Source: Cristatella mucedo (taxonomy: Eukaryota > Bryozoa > Phylactolaemata > Cristatellidae). From it: a stretch of 64,000 bases of DNA. The DNA is taken from assembly GCA_009760855.2 (NCBI GenBank), contig WPIO01000005.1, positions 5,380,001 through 5,444,000 on the forward strand, written 5' to 3'. The number at the start of each line of letters is the position of its first letter. Positions within the stretch are counted from its first letter, which is position 1. The position numbers and the translations under genes were made by a program. Below, one piece after another: positions 1 to 12,500 of this stretch. Under the pieces are notes generated by a model. That model did no database searches. It saw only the letters and a list, made by a program, of their open reading frames with translations, and was not told the DNA's origin.

Positions 1-935
1 CTAAAAAGACTGTTATTAGGTCACTAATTCTGAAAGCAACACTCAACAGCTTGAGGAACTTCCTCCCAGTCACCCTACTGCCGTTCCTATCTAAGACACT
101 GGACCAAGTTAAGGCAGACCAAATGACTTCGTATATTTAAACTTCAAACCTAGCAAGTAAGTTCCAGTCTGGTTTTAGAGCTAATCACTCCACAGAGTCA
201 GCATTGCTTAGGGTGTATGACTTTCTCAGAAATGCAGACTCAGATGAAGTCTCTCCGTTTGTTTTACTTGATCTTTCGGAAGTATTTGATACTATTTATC
301 ATCATCAAGTCTTTCTCGAGCGCCTGGCATCTCACCTGGGCGTTATTGGCACTGCACTGCAAAGGTTTAGGTCCTGTCTCAGTGGGAGACTCCAGAACAT
401 TGATGTGAATGGAAAAATCGTTTAATTAAAAAATATTTTAGGTCGCTTCATTCTTTGGCTCCAGCCTACCTATCAAATCTACTCCCCCACCAGACTTAAG
501 CATCGTACCATCCGCTTTTCGGGATCTAATTGTTTACCTATACCTCGTACAAACCTCAAATCCTTTGCAGACCGTACCTTTAGTTCGTATGCTCCCAAAG
601 CCTGGAACTCACTCCCGACTTGCGTCACGACATCCCCTGACTTGACCACATTTAGAAAGAAGCTAAACGTGTCTCTTTATCATATCAGTTAGTGAGTCCA
701 TGTGATTCGACTTGTATGTGCTTATGCATGCTGACACTGTGCATGCTGCGACAAACCATAGTTGCTAGCTGACCTTGTACATGTCACCTCTATGTTATGC
801 TTGTTGTCATTTGTGCATGGTACCCCTAACCATTCGATCGTGCTTCCGTTGCAGCAAATGTAAAGTGCATATATAGAGATTGAGTTCTCTGAGCACTATA
901 TCAAATATATTATTAGTATTAGTGTCATCATTATT
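1..935 (+). mobile_element. LINE family A (L2/CR1-like) remnant, internally deleted
   Basis: The reverse-transcriptase stretch (LLDLSEVFDTI-like motif A around 255-300) stops near 425 and jumps to the C-terminal tail of the same protein (LAPAYL-like, then KAWNSLP-like near 600). The 3' UTR with the TTCTCT hairpin and ATT-rich end closes near 935. Frames are broken, so it is not active. The copy starts before the window. Confidence 0.75.
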
Positions 936-954
936 GTTGTAATTATAAGATCAT

Positions 955-2133
955 CAAAGGAATCACTGAAGTATGGGGTACCTCGGGGTTCTTTTCACAG
1001 TTGATACTCTCCCTCTTGCCGATGTGATCGCCAAGCACAATCTAGGCTTTCACTTCTATGCAGATGACACACAGCTGTGCGGGTGTTTTGATTCCTTCGA
1101 GCCCTTCAGCACGTAAAACTTAACTCCATTACCGAAGGAATTGCTGACATTTGCACTTGAAAGGTAGTAAACTCTCAAACTGAATGCGGATAAAACCAAC
1201 TTACTGGCTCTGGGCAAACCAAGTGTCACTCAGAAATTAGGAAGCTTAATGCTCAAAATCGAACCAGCCAGGTTTTGTACGAAATCTAGATTTGCTGTTC
1301 CAAAGTGACCTCTCACTAGACAACCACATTAATTCCGAAGTCAAGTCAGCGTAATTTCAGTTAAGTTATATTGCAAACATTCGGGCCTGCTTAGACAGGG
1401 ATCATACATTCAAATTAGTTCATACATTTGTGGTATCACCTCTCCGCTTCTGTAACTACTGCTTGCTGTTTTAACGGCCTTTGTAATCAAGCACTTAGTC
1501 AGCACAAAACTTTGCAGCTATGCTTGTCTGTCATGATCTTCGCAGTTGCCACATCACACCACTTCAATCCGACCTGTACTGGTTCCCTACCAAGCAGGGT
1601 ATCAACTTCGAGGTTCTGTCACAGCCTTTTAAGTCCCTTTATTCTCTGGCTCTTGCCTACCTATCAGAAATACTTCCCTACCAGGCCAGTCATCGTACCA
1701 CATGCTATTCCAACTCAAATTTTTTCAGTATACCTCAGGCGAGCCCCAAGTCCTCTGGAGACTGTGCGTTTAGTTCATAAGCTCCCAAAAACCTGGAGCT
1801 CACTCCCGACTGACATCACGACACCCCTGACTTGACATTAAAAAAAGAAGCTAAAAAGGCATATTTTTCTTGGATCATTTGGTGGGTCCTTTGTTTATGC
1901 AGGCTTACACTGTGCATATTACTACTAACCATATTTACATGTTGACAATGTGAATGCTGGTTTGGTCTAGCGGTTAAGGTGCTCGCCCTGACCAAGGTCC
2001 GACTGAGTTCGTGGGCTCGAGCCCCGAGGCATATGTGAACCATTCGATCATGCTTCATTCACAGCATCTGTAAAGTGCCTAGAAAGATATTGGGTTCTCT
2101 AAGGGTGCAATCAAAATGTGTTATTGTTATTTA
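955..2133 (+). mobile_element. LINE family A remnant with SINE head in its 3' UTR
   Basis: Begins near the RT catalytic box FYADDTQ (about 1053-1073) and runs through the C-terminal region with several stops. The 3' UTR is interrupted at 1955-2038 by a tRNA-like SINE head. The copy ends in the family tail (GTAAAGTGCCTAGAAAGA) and an ATT-rich run. Confidence 0.75.
1955..2038 (+). mobile_element. SINE-A tRNA-like head without its own tail
   Basis: A tRNA-like block with a box A-like GGTCTAGCGGTTAAGGTGC and a box B-like GGGCTCGAGCCCC. It is followed directly by the 3' UTR of LINE family A instead of the short SINE tail seen in other copies. Confidence 0.6.
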
Positions 2134-2134
2134 T

Positions 2135-3310
2135 TCTTGTTTCATTTGCAGCTTTCCTGCACAAAGCAGTTCCTAGCGAGAGAAGTATGATTAAAACTTG
2201 CTTACCTAGCGTGCAATAAAAAGAAATTCTGTATTATCTATTTTATTTACTTACTGTGATTACATTACAATTTTTCTTAGTTGCATTCACAGCAACCGAT
2301 AGTATTTTCACCCATCGTTGATGAGAAAAGCCTAAAAGCCTCTGACTGCCGCTAAAAAATCGAGGTCTTGTCCCACCTCGACTCCATTTTATCTATGCCT
2401 ATGCAAACATCAGATGCAATTCAAACGGTAGGAGACGCCGAGAATTAGCAGGCTCAGCGGGCTGAACTAACAATAAAACACCTATTTTGCCTTGTGAAGA
2501 TAATACACGACACTTGCTGCTCACCTGGAAAAATGTCTACCACAATGCTCACAAAGCATTTAACTTGTAGTTACACCATCGTTGGGGTGGTGATCGTTTT
2601 ATACTAGACTCGAGCAAGTCTGCTCTTAAATATCTCAGCCTTTTGCAGCTCACACCGGTCACTCATATCATCTCAACCGAAAATATGATCAACACTTTTA
2701 TGTATACAACATATATATTAATATTGAAAGTTAAGAGAATAAATCGCATGTAGGGAAAATAAATTGTAAAATAACACGTAGTCTTTATCCACTGATCTAA
2801 GTAGCAAACCTTAAATGTTAGTTTGATATTTAGAACTGTGCACCAGTTGTAAGCTTCGTCGGACGATCTCAGTTAAATCTACAGTGAAGCATTGGATGAC
2901 GTAACCATCTCGCTTTTGAATTATCTGGTGATTGGCTGCACTGGTATCGCTGAAGAGGCATTGGAATGCTCTCAAAGGTGCCTGAGACTGCCGCTGCTCA
3001 GGTCAAACTGCAGCTAAGCCAATCAATAACTTCCTTCCATCAAAAGATGGCTTTCTTAGGGAATTACAATCTGGCAACTCTGTTTTTGTGTTGGTTGTGC
3101 CTTATCTTCGGTTACCGTTTGGTAGATACCAATTTTTTGACTACTTACAAGTGACTGGCTTTGCAGAAGCACAACATTTATCTCCAGCACAGCAACCTTT
3201 CTGAAAGAGTGTCGAGACTCACTTTAAATTGTTTGGTTAGCTTGTTAGAATTAGTGCATATACCAAAACTTGTACAAAAATTAAAATGCGACTTTACTTG
3301 GTTAAGTTAA
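2135..3310. other. Intergenic sequence, no gene seen
   Basis: AT-rich unique-looking sequence between LINE remnants and the SYCP3 3' end. I see no conserved exon or repeat family here. Confidence 0.5.
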
Positions 3311-3317
3311 AGACGAT

Positions 3318-3323
3318 TTTATT
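3318..3323 (-). terminator. Polyadenylation signal of SYCP3
   Basis: A canonical AATAAA on the minus strand lies about 50 bases after the SYCP3 stop, giving a short 3' UTR. Confidence 0.6.
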
Positions 3324-3373
3324 TCAGAAAGCTATCTCTTGGTGTGCTGCTTCAAAGACAATTCAGTTTCAAA

Positions 3374-3538
3374 TCACGGCGTAAAAAATAATGTCTGAAG
3401 TGACTTCTTCACATTTGCCATTTCCTGGTTCTGAGAGTCCATCAGGATCTTTTTTTGCAGTGCTTCCATTTCTTTTTTCAGCTCTAATTGGACAGTAGAG
3501 CATTGGCTTTTGTGAACTTCGGCCATTTCACTAGAACT
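3374..3538 (-). CDS. SYCP3: SYCP3 coding exon 6 (C-terminus and stop)
   Basis: The acceptor is GCTGTCTTGCAG. It encodes 54 residues ending [11 protein letters not shown], then TGA. The block [14 protein letters not shown] and the terminal KSLQ-LF motif are diagnostic. The last three residues (FTP) extend past the usual end. Confidence 0.93.
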   Translation of the reverse strand, partial: SSSEMAEVHKSQCSTVQLELKKEMEALQKKILMDSQNQEMANVKKSLQTLFFTP

Positions 3539-6518
3539 CTGCAAGACAGCATAGGGTCAACAATTATCTAGGGTTCTGCCGACTGAGAAGGTATTTGCAG
3601 ATTTATGCGGGCCATTCAAGAAAATATTGATGTTTATATAAATCAAAAAGGCTCTGTATGCACTTCACGCTAAGCGCTACATGAGCCTAGAAAACCTTGT
3701 CTCGCTAACCTTGTTGAAGTCTTCGAATAGTTTTCTCAGCACTCCTACCCTTTGCCTTTGAACCATTGACTTCTGCTGCATCAGTTTTTGCTGCTTAGTT
3801 AAAGTTGCCTGAAATAATGTGCAATCACACAGTGAGGGAACTTATTTTAAGGAATACCAAATGTAAGTAGAACCAGCAGCAGTCGAAATGGACACAGTGC
3901 AAGCGCCACATTGCTCCGAACGTTACTCAAACCCGGTGCAACAGGCTAGAGTATACCCCTGGGCCGGAGTATAGCTAAGGTTATACTGGCCCATAGAGGC
4001 CAAATTATACCCGCCATATCAATAGTTTTGAGCGATACACGAAATTCTTTACGTGATGGCTCACAAATCAGCACCGGCAACGACCCTGGCACCCCATTGA
4101 CTGCTCTCCCCTCCCGTTCTTATCTTCAGGCATTCATTACTCCGATCTCTCACCTGCATCTTCTTTTCTACAAGCTGTTCTTAAGTCGGAATGTTGGCTT
4201 CCTCGTGTGCACCGAAAGCCCTCGGGCTTTATGAACCGCTGCACCAGTTTCAGCCTCTTCGCGCCCTCAGGTCCTGTGTAGACAATAAATTAGCTGTTCC
4301 ATTCCTCCGCTTAAAGACCGTTGGCGACAGAAGCTTTAGCTCTGCAGGTCCTAGACTGTGGAACTCGCTTCCATAATGCTTATGCAACGATAACTACTCT
4401 CCTACTGCCGACTATGGCTCATCCTTTTCAGCGATCCTGAGCTGCTACTTCCATGCTACTCACTACCTCAACTGCTCTCTGACTCTGCTATGCTTCCCAC
4501 TTTCTCTTTGTTGCGTGAGACAAAGTCTGTTGGCTATTGAATGCGTACCGAAAGCCGCTTAGGCTGTGAGTGCGCTATACAAAACTCTCCTGCGTAACAC
4601 CCACATCGTCTTTATGACTTTGTGGAGTTACAGAAGGAGATACATTACATAACGCTGTAGAAAACCCTCCAGCATTGCAATTCGCCTAGTCATTGTGACT
4701 CTGTACTGTTACATTACAGACAGCGAAGCATGTACATACTGCGAAATTCTTATCGGACCTCAATTTGATAAGGAATCTTAAAAACCCATGATTCACTTTA
4801 CAGGTGTAAGAGCGGCCGCCTGTGTTGCCCCGCTATTTTCGCTGTTCGGCTTTAAATCCACAAACCTTAAGTTGTTTTTAAATTTGTCTTTTGCTTCACC
4901 GAAAAGCAAACCATGCATGACCACAGCTTCGACTGCTTCTGAAAACGGCTTTAATTGATCAATTAAAAATTGCTCTTTTCATTTATACGCTTTTTAGATA
5001 TCGACGAAAGTTCTTTGTCGGATATCGGCGGAAATTTATTGCAATTGTCCTCATTGTTTGATAATTGCCACCGAACAATAAAAAATTATTAAACGAGCTA
5101 GTTATAGCTAAAAAAAATTCTCTGCATCATCTTTCAGACCGAGTATATTAGGGCATGGAGAGGTATAGTTAGACCCAGCTTATTTTATATCCCGGGTAAA
5201 ATGTGGCCTAGGCCATTTTAACACCGGATATACTCTAGGCTGGGTATGCTCTGGCCTGCTACACAAGGTCTATGCCAATTAATAGCTAGCAGGGTGAATG
5301 GAAGAGAGTTGAAATAAAAAAAAGGTCCATAAGGCAGCTACCTAAAGCAAGAGCTCAGAACTCCCATGTAAATGCTGAAGACTGCTCCGAAATTCTATTC
5401 AGCAGCTGCAGAGGAATGTGGAACACAAAAGGCATAGTAACGTTGTCAATAAATAATGGGGTTCTGTGCCTGATCTACTTCTTTTCCCAATTTATACTCT
5501 GCCATTTGTCGATTTTAACGCCAAGCACAATCTGGCATTTCATTATTATGCAGGTGACACAGCTGTAGCTGTGCTTTGATCCCTCCATGCCTTATGACAC
5601 GTCAAACTCAACTCTCTTGCTACATACATTGCTGACATTCACACTTGACTGACAACAAACTTCGTCAAATTGAATGATGATAAAACCAACTTACTTATCT
5701 TGGGAAAACCTGGTGCTACTTGGAAATTGGAAAACCTATCCACAAAAATGGCTCTCTGCCAGCATATCTCCGATAGCATCTGCACGAAATCTGCGAGTCC
5801 TATTCTAAAGATACCTTTCAATATTTCACCACCTCATTAGCTCCAGTCTAGTCTACCTAGTTTTGGGTACATAACATTGCGAAAAAAATTCGGGCCTACT
5901 TATACAAGGATAGCACATCCAAGTTGATTCATGCATTTGTGACATCGTTTCTCGACTTCTGTAACTCACTACTCAAAAGGTCTTCCGGCCTGCTCAATCT
6001 GGCTCGTACAGTTGGTTCACAACTGCAGCCGGGCTGGTTTGTCGTGAATGTCGAAGTTATTATAACTCAATTTATAGCGCCCTAAGAGAACTTAATCTCT
6101 ATTCAGGCGCTTCACATATGCTACGAGGCTCGAGCCCACGACCTCGAACACCAAATACATTCACCTTGACCTCAGTCGGGGCAAGCATCTTACCTTCTGG
6201 GAGTTGCCATATTACACTACTTCTCACCTACCTTCACTGGCTCTCCTGGCTCACAATCGAACAGCATATTAGGGCACTAAATCAACGTGTTATTGTTTTT
6301 ATTAATTTAACTATTGGCTATTGCCTCTCTTGTAGTGAGTTTAAAAGCACCTAGGGGATAATTAGGTTCTCTTTAGGTGCTGTACAAAAGAAAATATTAT
6401 TATTAATAATTAATGAGAAAATTTGTATGAGCCCGGATGCGACACTGGGATAGCGGTATACTAGAATAGCTTACTTGAATGATTAGCTAGGCTAGAGATG
6501 TGTGTGTGTGTGAGTGTG

Positions 6519-6571
<53 letters not shown>

Positions 6572-9500
6572 ATATATATATATATAAGCAATTTTATAGC
6601 TTAGGAGGACTCGATCACATCCTAGTACCATCAGTCTCAGCCTAGGATATGCACCAGCTTCGAGGGCAGCAAAGTCCCACTATAAGTAGAGGATTTTAAA
6701 AACAGGGATATTAACTGATAATATTTGTTTGTCAATAATGTCGCTTGGAAAAGCACCACCATACCTGAAGCTCGTCTTCTTGCTCCTTGATCTTTTCCCA
6801 TTCCAGCTCCCACTGCTTGAAGACACCGGTCACTTCCTTCTGATAACTGTCTGTGAGGCTTTTTCTGAAATATGAGTTCACGCGTGAAGCACCAATCTTA
6901 GAGCAACCAGGTCCTGCAGATCCAAAAAAAACTTTTGTCGTGGGACAATTGCATATTGCCTCACGGTCTTTGCCTAGACGTAAGGTGCATAGACTTCGCA
7001 ACATAGGTCGTGGATTTGTGTGCTGAATGAAGCAAGCGGCTCATTATTGCCTACTGCAAGCAGGGCGTATAGCTTCACTTTCTCGGCCATTATATAACTT
7101 TTTAAAGAGACCGATAAATCAGCCTGCCTTTGCTTTACTTTACGATATATGCTAGGAAATAGCTGATTAATAAAATAATTAATTTTGGAGTGTAGACTAG
7201 CAGTATGTACTTATAGTACAAATGTCGAGCTTGACTACTAGTTGAAACAAGCCATCCTTAAACATAACACGACTTGCAATGCTCGCCTTGCCGACATTCG
7301 ATCCTGGATGTCGGAAAACTTCTTTAAACTAAATGGCAATAAAACCGAACTGCTGCTCATAGGACACCCTAGGCGTGTGGATGGATTAAAAGGCTTTGCT
7401 CTTCAAATAGACGATGCTGTTGTGCGACCATCACCACGTGCTCGAAATTTAGGTGTCATTTTCGACAGCTGCCTCAATTTTAAAAGCTTCATTCACAAGA
7501 CTTGTTTCTACAGCTAACCATCACGTCGGATCCCTATCGAAGATTGGGAGCTGTCTTCTACGTAGGCTTTCAAAAAATTTAACCAGCTCCTTAGTTCTGT
7601 CTCGGCTTGATTATTGTAATTCCCTTTTGGCAGGGCTGCCAAAGAAAGCAACTAGGCCATTGCAGCTGGCTATGAATACGGCTGCAAGGCTAGTCCTCAA
7701 ATCCCAGAGGTTTGAGCACGTGTCTCCTTTGCTAAAAGAGCTGGAATGGATGCCGGTTGATAAACGGATGCAGAGCTAAGTTCTTACGCTGAACCACAAG
7801 GCCCGCTACGGCTTGACTCCTTCGTACCTAGCTGAACTACTGCACCAGTCTCAGCCTCCCCGTGCCCTCAGGTCCTGTATGGACAATAAATTAGCTGTTC
7901 CATGCCTCCTCTTAAAGACTGTTGGCGACAGAAGATTTAGTTTTTTTTGGCGACAGAAGCTTTTTTTGGAACTCACTTCCACAATTCTATCGCAATGACA
8001 ACTACTCTCCTGCTGCTTACTACGGCTCACCTTTTTAACAATAATAATAATGCACTTGAAAAAGCGCAATCAGAGAACTCAATCTCTTTCTAGGCACTAT
8101 TTACATTTGCTGCAAAGGTCCTGAGCTGATACTTCCATGCTACTCACCATCTCAACTTCTCTCCTGACTCTGCTATGCTTCCCAATTTCTCTTTGTTGTG
8201 TGAGATGAAGTATGTTAGCAACCGAATGAGTACCGGAAGCCGCTTAGGCTATGAGTGTGCTATACAAAACTCTCCAGTGTAACACCCACATAGTATTTAT
8301 GGCTTAGTGGAGTTACAGGTGGAGATACATTACATTACATTACGACTGTCAATGGTGCTCCTTATTTAGTTTGAGTGGGCAGTCGCGTACGGCAGAAGAC
8401 GACACAGACAAGCGACCGTTTATTGAAAACCGAATGAAACCGGCAAGAGCAGTCGCCATTTTGGCTGATGCATTAGAAAGTTCACAAGTGGGTCTGTACT
8501 GGACGAAGCCGATGGTTACGCTTGTCAGAAGAAAACCAATACTTCATATTCCTAGTCGTCAGGCAATTTTTAAAGGGAATATGCAGGAAAGAAGAAGGAG
8601 AGATACGTGCGTTTTAAAGGAATTATATGTGCTTAGATGGCCAACTTACAGGTCTTTCGTGTGGGTAGCAATTGCTGCATCTATATGTTTATAGATGTCA
8701 ACCAGATATATCTACCTAAGTATAAAAAAAATCCTAGCTGATTAAACAGCCTCTTTTTGGATAGCGACAGAAGAGCCTTTATGGCTATAACCACCACTTG
8801 CAGTGGCGATAAAAAATCGCCCACCGCAGGAATCGAACCCCCACCTCGGGACCTCGGTCGTGAAAGCAGCCGCCTTACCTAGTGTGCCATCACGGCTCAC
8901 CAACAGTCTATCAAACCATAAAGTTAAGGTTGGCTGATTCAATACCCTCATTTATACAGAGATAGAAAAGCTAGAGGTAGAAGAGCCATAAGTAATTGCC
9001 TATGTTTGGATATGGGTGGCTAAAAGATACCTGCTCAGAGCAAAAAAGCACAGAGCCAACCAGCATACCTTTTGCAGTGAAGCTCTTTATTCTGTCTTTG
9101 CCTATGTAGAAACTGAAGAGCAACGATTGCAAAATTCACTTAAACCATACAGTTTTTGATGAATTGCCCAACCCACATCATATAGTAGCTACACAAACTA
9201 GGGTGCATTGTCATGGATGGCTCTTCATTATGATGCAAGTTTTCAATCGAGAGGGAAGTTAGACAGTAAACATCGTGCTCTATCTGATCCAATCATGACT
9301 TTTCTATTAATAGCAATTCGGTGAACGGTACTACAATACCCATATGACATGACACAGCCCTTGTCTGTTTTTACTAGTATGTGTGAGTGGGCTTGCGTGT
9401 GCATTCATGTGTCATGTCATATGTATGTGTTTGCCTGCGAGCTCGAGCAAGTGACGTCTTTGCCTACCACCCTATTCCAGACAACCTTGAATTGTTGTAA

Positions 9501-12500
9501 CAAGTGTAAATTGGATTAAAGGCACCTCTAATTGTTTTCAATATTATCTTAGCTTTTACATTTAAGGAAATCTCAGCTATTTGCACTCAAATTCATGCCT
9601 TTGTCCAACCTTGTTTGCCACTCCAGTATAGTCAACATCAATTTTAAATCACAACCATTTAATATCTGAGCTTCACATAGCCATGCCTCGCTGGTTTGGC
9701 CGAGTGGTTAAGATGCTTGCCCCGACCAAGGTCTGGCCGACGACGTGGGCTCGAGCCCCGCGGTGAAGCCGCTGAATTGAGATTATGCTCTCCTGGGGTG
9801 CTATACAAATGTTATATTATATTATATATATCCAAATCTGGAAAATGTGTCATTCAAATCAAGTTGGGAATTCTATTAGACTCTGAAACTTTTTACTTTC
9901 AGTTTTGTTAAGAAATGCATTTGGCACTGCAATTGATTGCCACATACTACATATGTATACCATAAGAACAGCAGTATGTCTTCCCACAGTTCCAGTGTTA
10001 ATATGTCGAGTGCTTACCTAAAGCACATTTGTTTGTCATAAACTCTTCTGTCTATACGACCGGATACTCAAACTGGATGCAACAATTTTATAATGCAATC
10101 CAGAATAGGACAAAATGGTGGGGACGGATAGGTGGGCTGGACGGCTCACCTTTCAGTTTGCTGCACCTTCAAGAGCTCCTCAATCTTCTGGCACGAGTTC
10201 TTGTAAGTAGTATTAGTGAGAGTCCTCAAGCGTTTTCTCTTAGCTATGATTGCTTTACTCACTTCGGCTGCAAGAAATATCCTATTCTGACTCCAACTGC
10301 TCACCTATTGAATCTGCTGACTAGCTCGAGAAAGAGGCCAAGTTAAAATACAAGAACATAACATCATTCGGTGAAATGAGCCCACTAGCTGAACAATCCC
10401 CAGACGTACCTAATTAATAAATTAAGGTCAGCTGATTCTGCAGTCTTATTTACATAACATGCAGAAGAGCCTCAGCAGCTATCAATCATGCTTGCAGTGT
10501 GCAATTGGGAATGACCTGCTGAAGAACTCAAACTTGATGTAAACTTGTGAAAGTGCGAAAGTCGTGAAGTGAGAGCACTTTATCCCTAGGCTGAGACACA
10601 AGGGCTAAGCTAATTATGCAGTGTTTCTTTATAAGGGAATTTATTACTGTGCAGTCTCCGGATCGCCTAGAGCAATGAGAATGCAGAGCTAGAAAATCCA
10701 ACGCATCTGCATCTATAACTTCACAAAGCAACAAGAACTAAGTGGAGGGGGTTATGCAGGAAAGTTTTCTATAGTAAACTTTAAGCCCGAGCAACTTTTG
10801 GTGGGCATTTGAAGCAACAGGCTTCATATCACGCAGCAAAGCAAAAGTCAAAGGATAGTTGAGTCAGGATTGCAGTTGAGGAAGGGAGTAGGGTGGAAGA
10901 AACAGCTGAGGATGACAGGAAAGGATTTACCAAACCCAGTCGGCAGCAGGAGAGTAGATGTTATTGCCTAAGAATTTTTTAAGTGAATTCCGACGTCTTG
11001 GACCTTCAGAACAAAAGCTTCTGTTGCCAAAGTTTTGTAATTGTAGGAATGAAACGGCTAATTTATTGTGCATAGAAGACCTGAGGGCAAGAGGCCAGGA
11101 GCTGGTATAGCAGATCAGCTAGGTATGAAGGATCAAGCTATGGCAAACCTTGTTGTTCCTTTGATCGACCAGGAGCTATCGAAGGCAATACATATATCGA
11201 AGGCAATACGAATATCGCATTCACAAGGCTGAACCTCTGAGATTTTTTAATCAGCCTCTCTGCCATATTCAACACAAGCTGCAGAGTTTTAGTGGCTTTT
11301 TCGGTTGCCCAGCCAAAACTAAATTACAGTAGCCCAGCCTATACAGAACCAGAGAGCTCACAAGATTTTTAGCAAGCCACCGAAGTAGACCGCCCCTAAT
11401 ATTAACAGGGATTAAAGGCAATGGCTGGCAGTTGAAGCAATCTCCTTATGAAACTTCTAAACTTAAAGCAGTTATCAAAAAGGACACCTAAATTCCAAGC
11501 ACATAATGGCCGGTGCACTTTTGCATCTCCAGCTGTAAGAGCTAAGTCTCTTATTCCAGATATATGCTTGAGGTGGCCCTTGAGTAAGAGTTCTGTTTTA
11601 CCATCGCTCAGTTTAAATAAATTGGCCCACATCCAGGATCAAAAGCTTGCAATGCAAGCATACAGTTTATCACTCAAGTGTGATTCAGAAATTGGAAAGG
11701 CTAACTCCCAAAATTGGCTCGGCCAGCATATCTTCTGTTGAGCCTGCACGAAATCTAGGTGCCATGTTCCAAAGTGACCTTTCGTTTGACGACCACATCA
11801 GCTCCAAAATCAAGTCTGCCTACTTTCAACTACATAAGATGGCTAAAATTTGGGCTTGTTTAGACAGGGATACCACATCTCAATAGGTCCATGCATTTGT
11901 GACATCCCGTCTTGACTTCTGTAACTCACTGTTCGCTGGCCTACCGGCATGTGCAATCAGGTGCTTACAGTTGGTGCAAAACTCAGCAGCTAGGCTTGTC
12001 TGTCGTGAGCTTCGAAGTTGCCACATCACACCACTTCTCGCCAACCTGCACTGGCTACCAGTCAAGCAACGGATCGACTTTAAGGTATTGTCGCTGACTT
12101 TTAGGTCCCTTCATTCCTTGGCTCCAGCCTACTTATCAAGATCTACTCCCTACCAAGTTAAGTATTGTACCACCCGCTTTTCGGAATCTAACTGTTTACC
12201 TTTACCTCATACAAACCTCAAATCCTTTGGAGACCGTGAATTTAATTCGTATGCTCCCAAAGCCTGGAACTCACTCCCGACTTGCGTCACAGCATCCCCT
12301 GACTTGACCACATTTAAAAAGAACTTTAAAATACATATATTTATGACAGCATTTAGTGGGCCCTTTATGTGCTTATGCGTGCTGACACGGTTGCATGCTG
12401 CCGCTAATCACACTTGCATGCTGACACTATGCATTTCACCGTTAACCAAGTTATTCATGTTGTTTATCAAGCATGATACCACTCACCATTCGATCATGTT

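Noticed and set aside
8371-8694. 107-codon open frame
   Set aside because: No recognisable motif; the opposite strand looks like an LTR end, so the frame is probably accidental.
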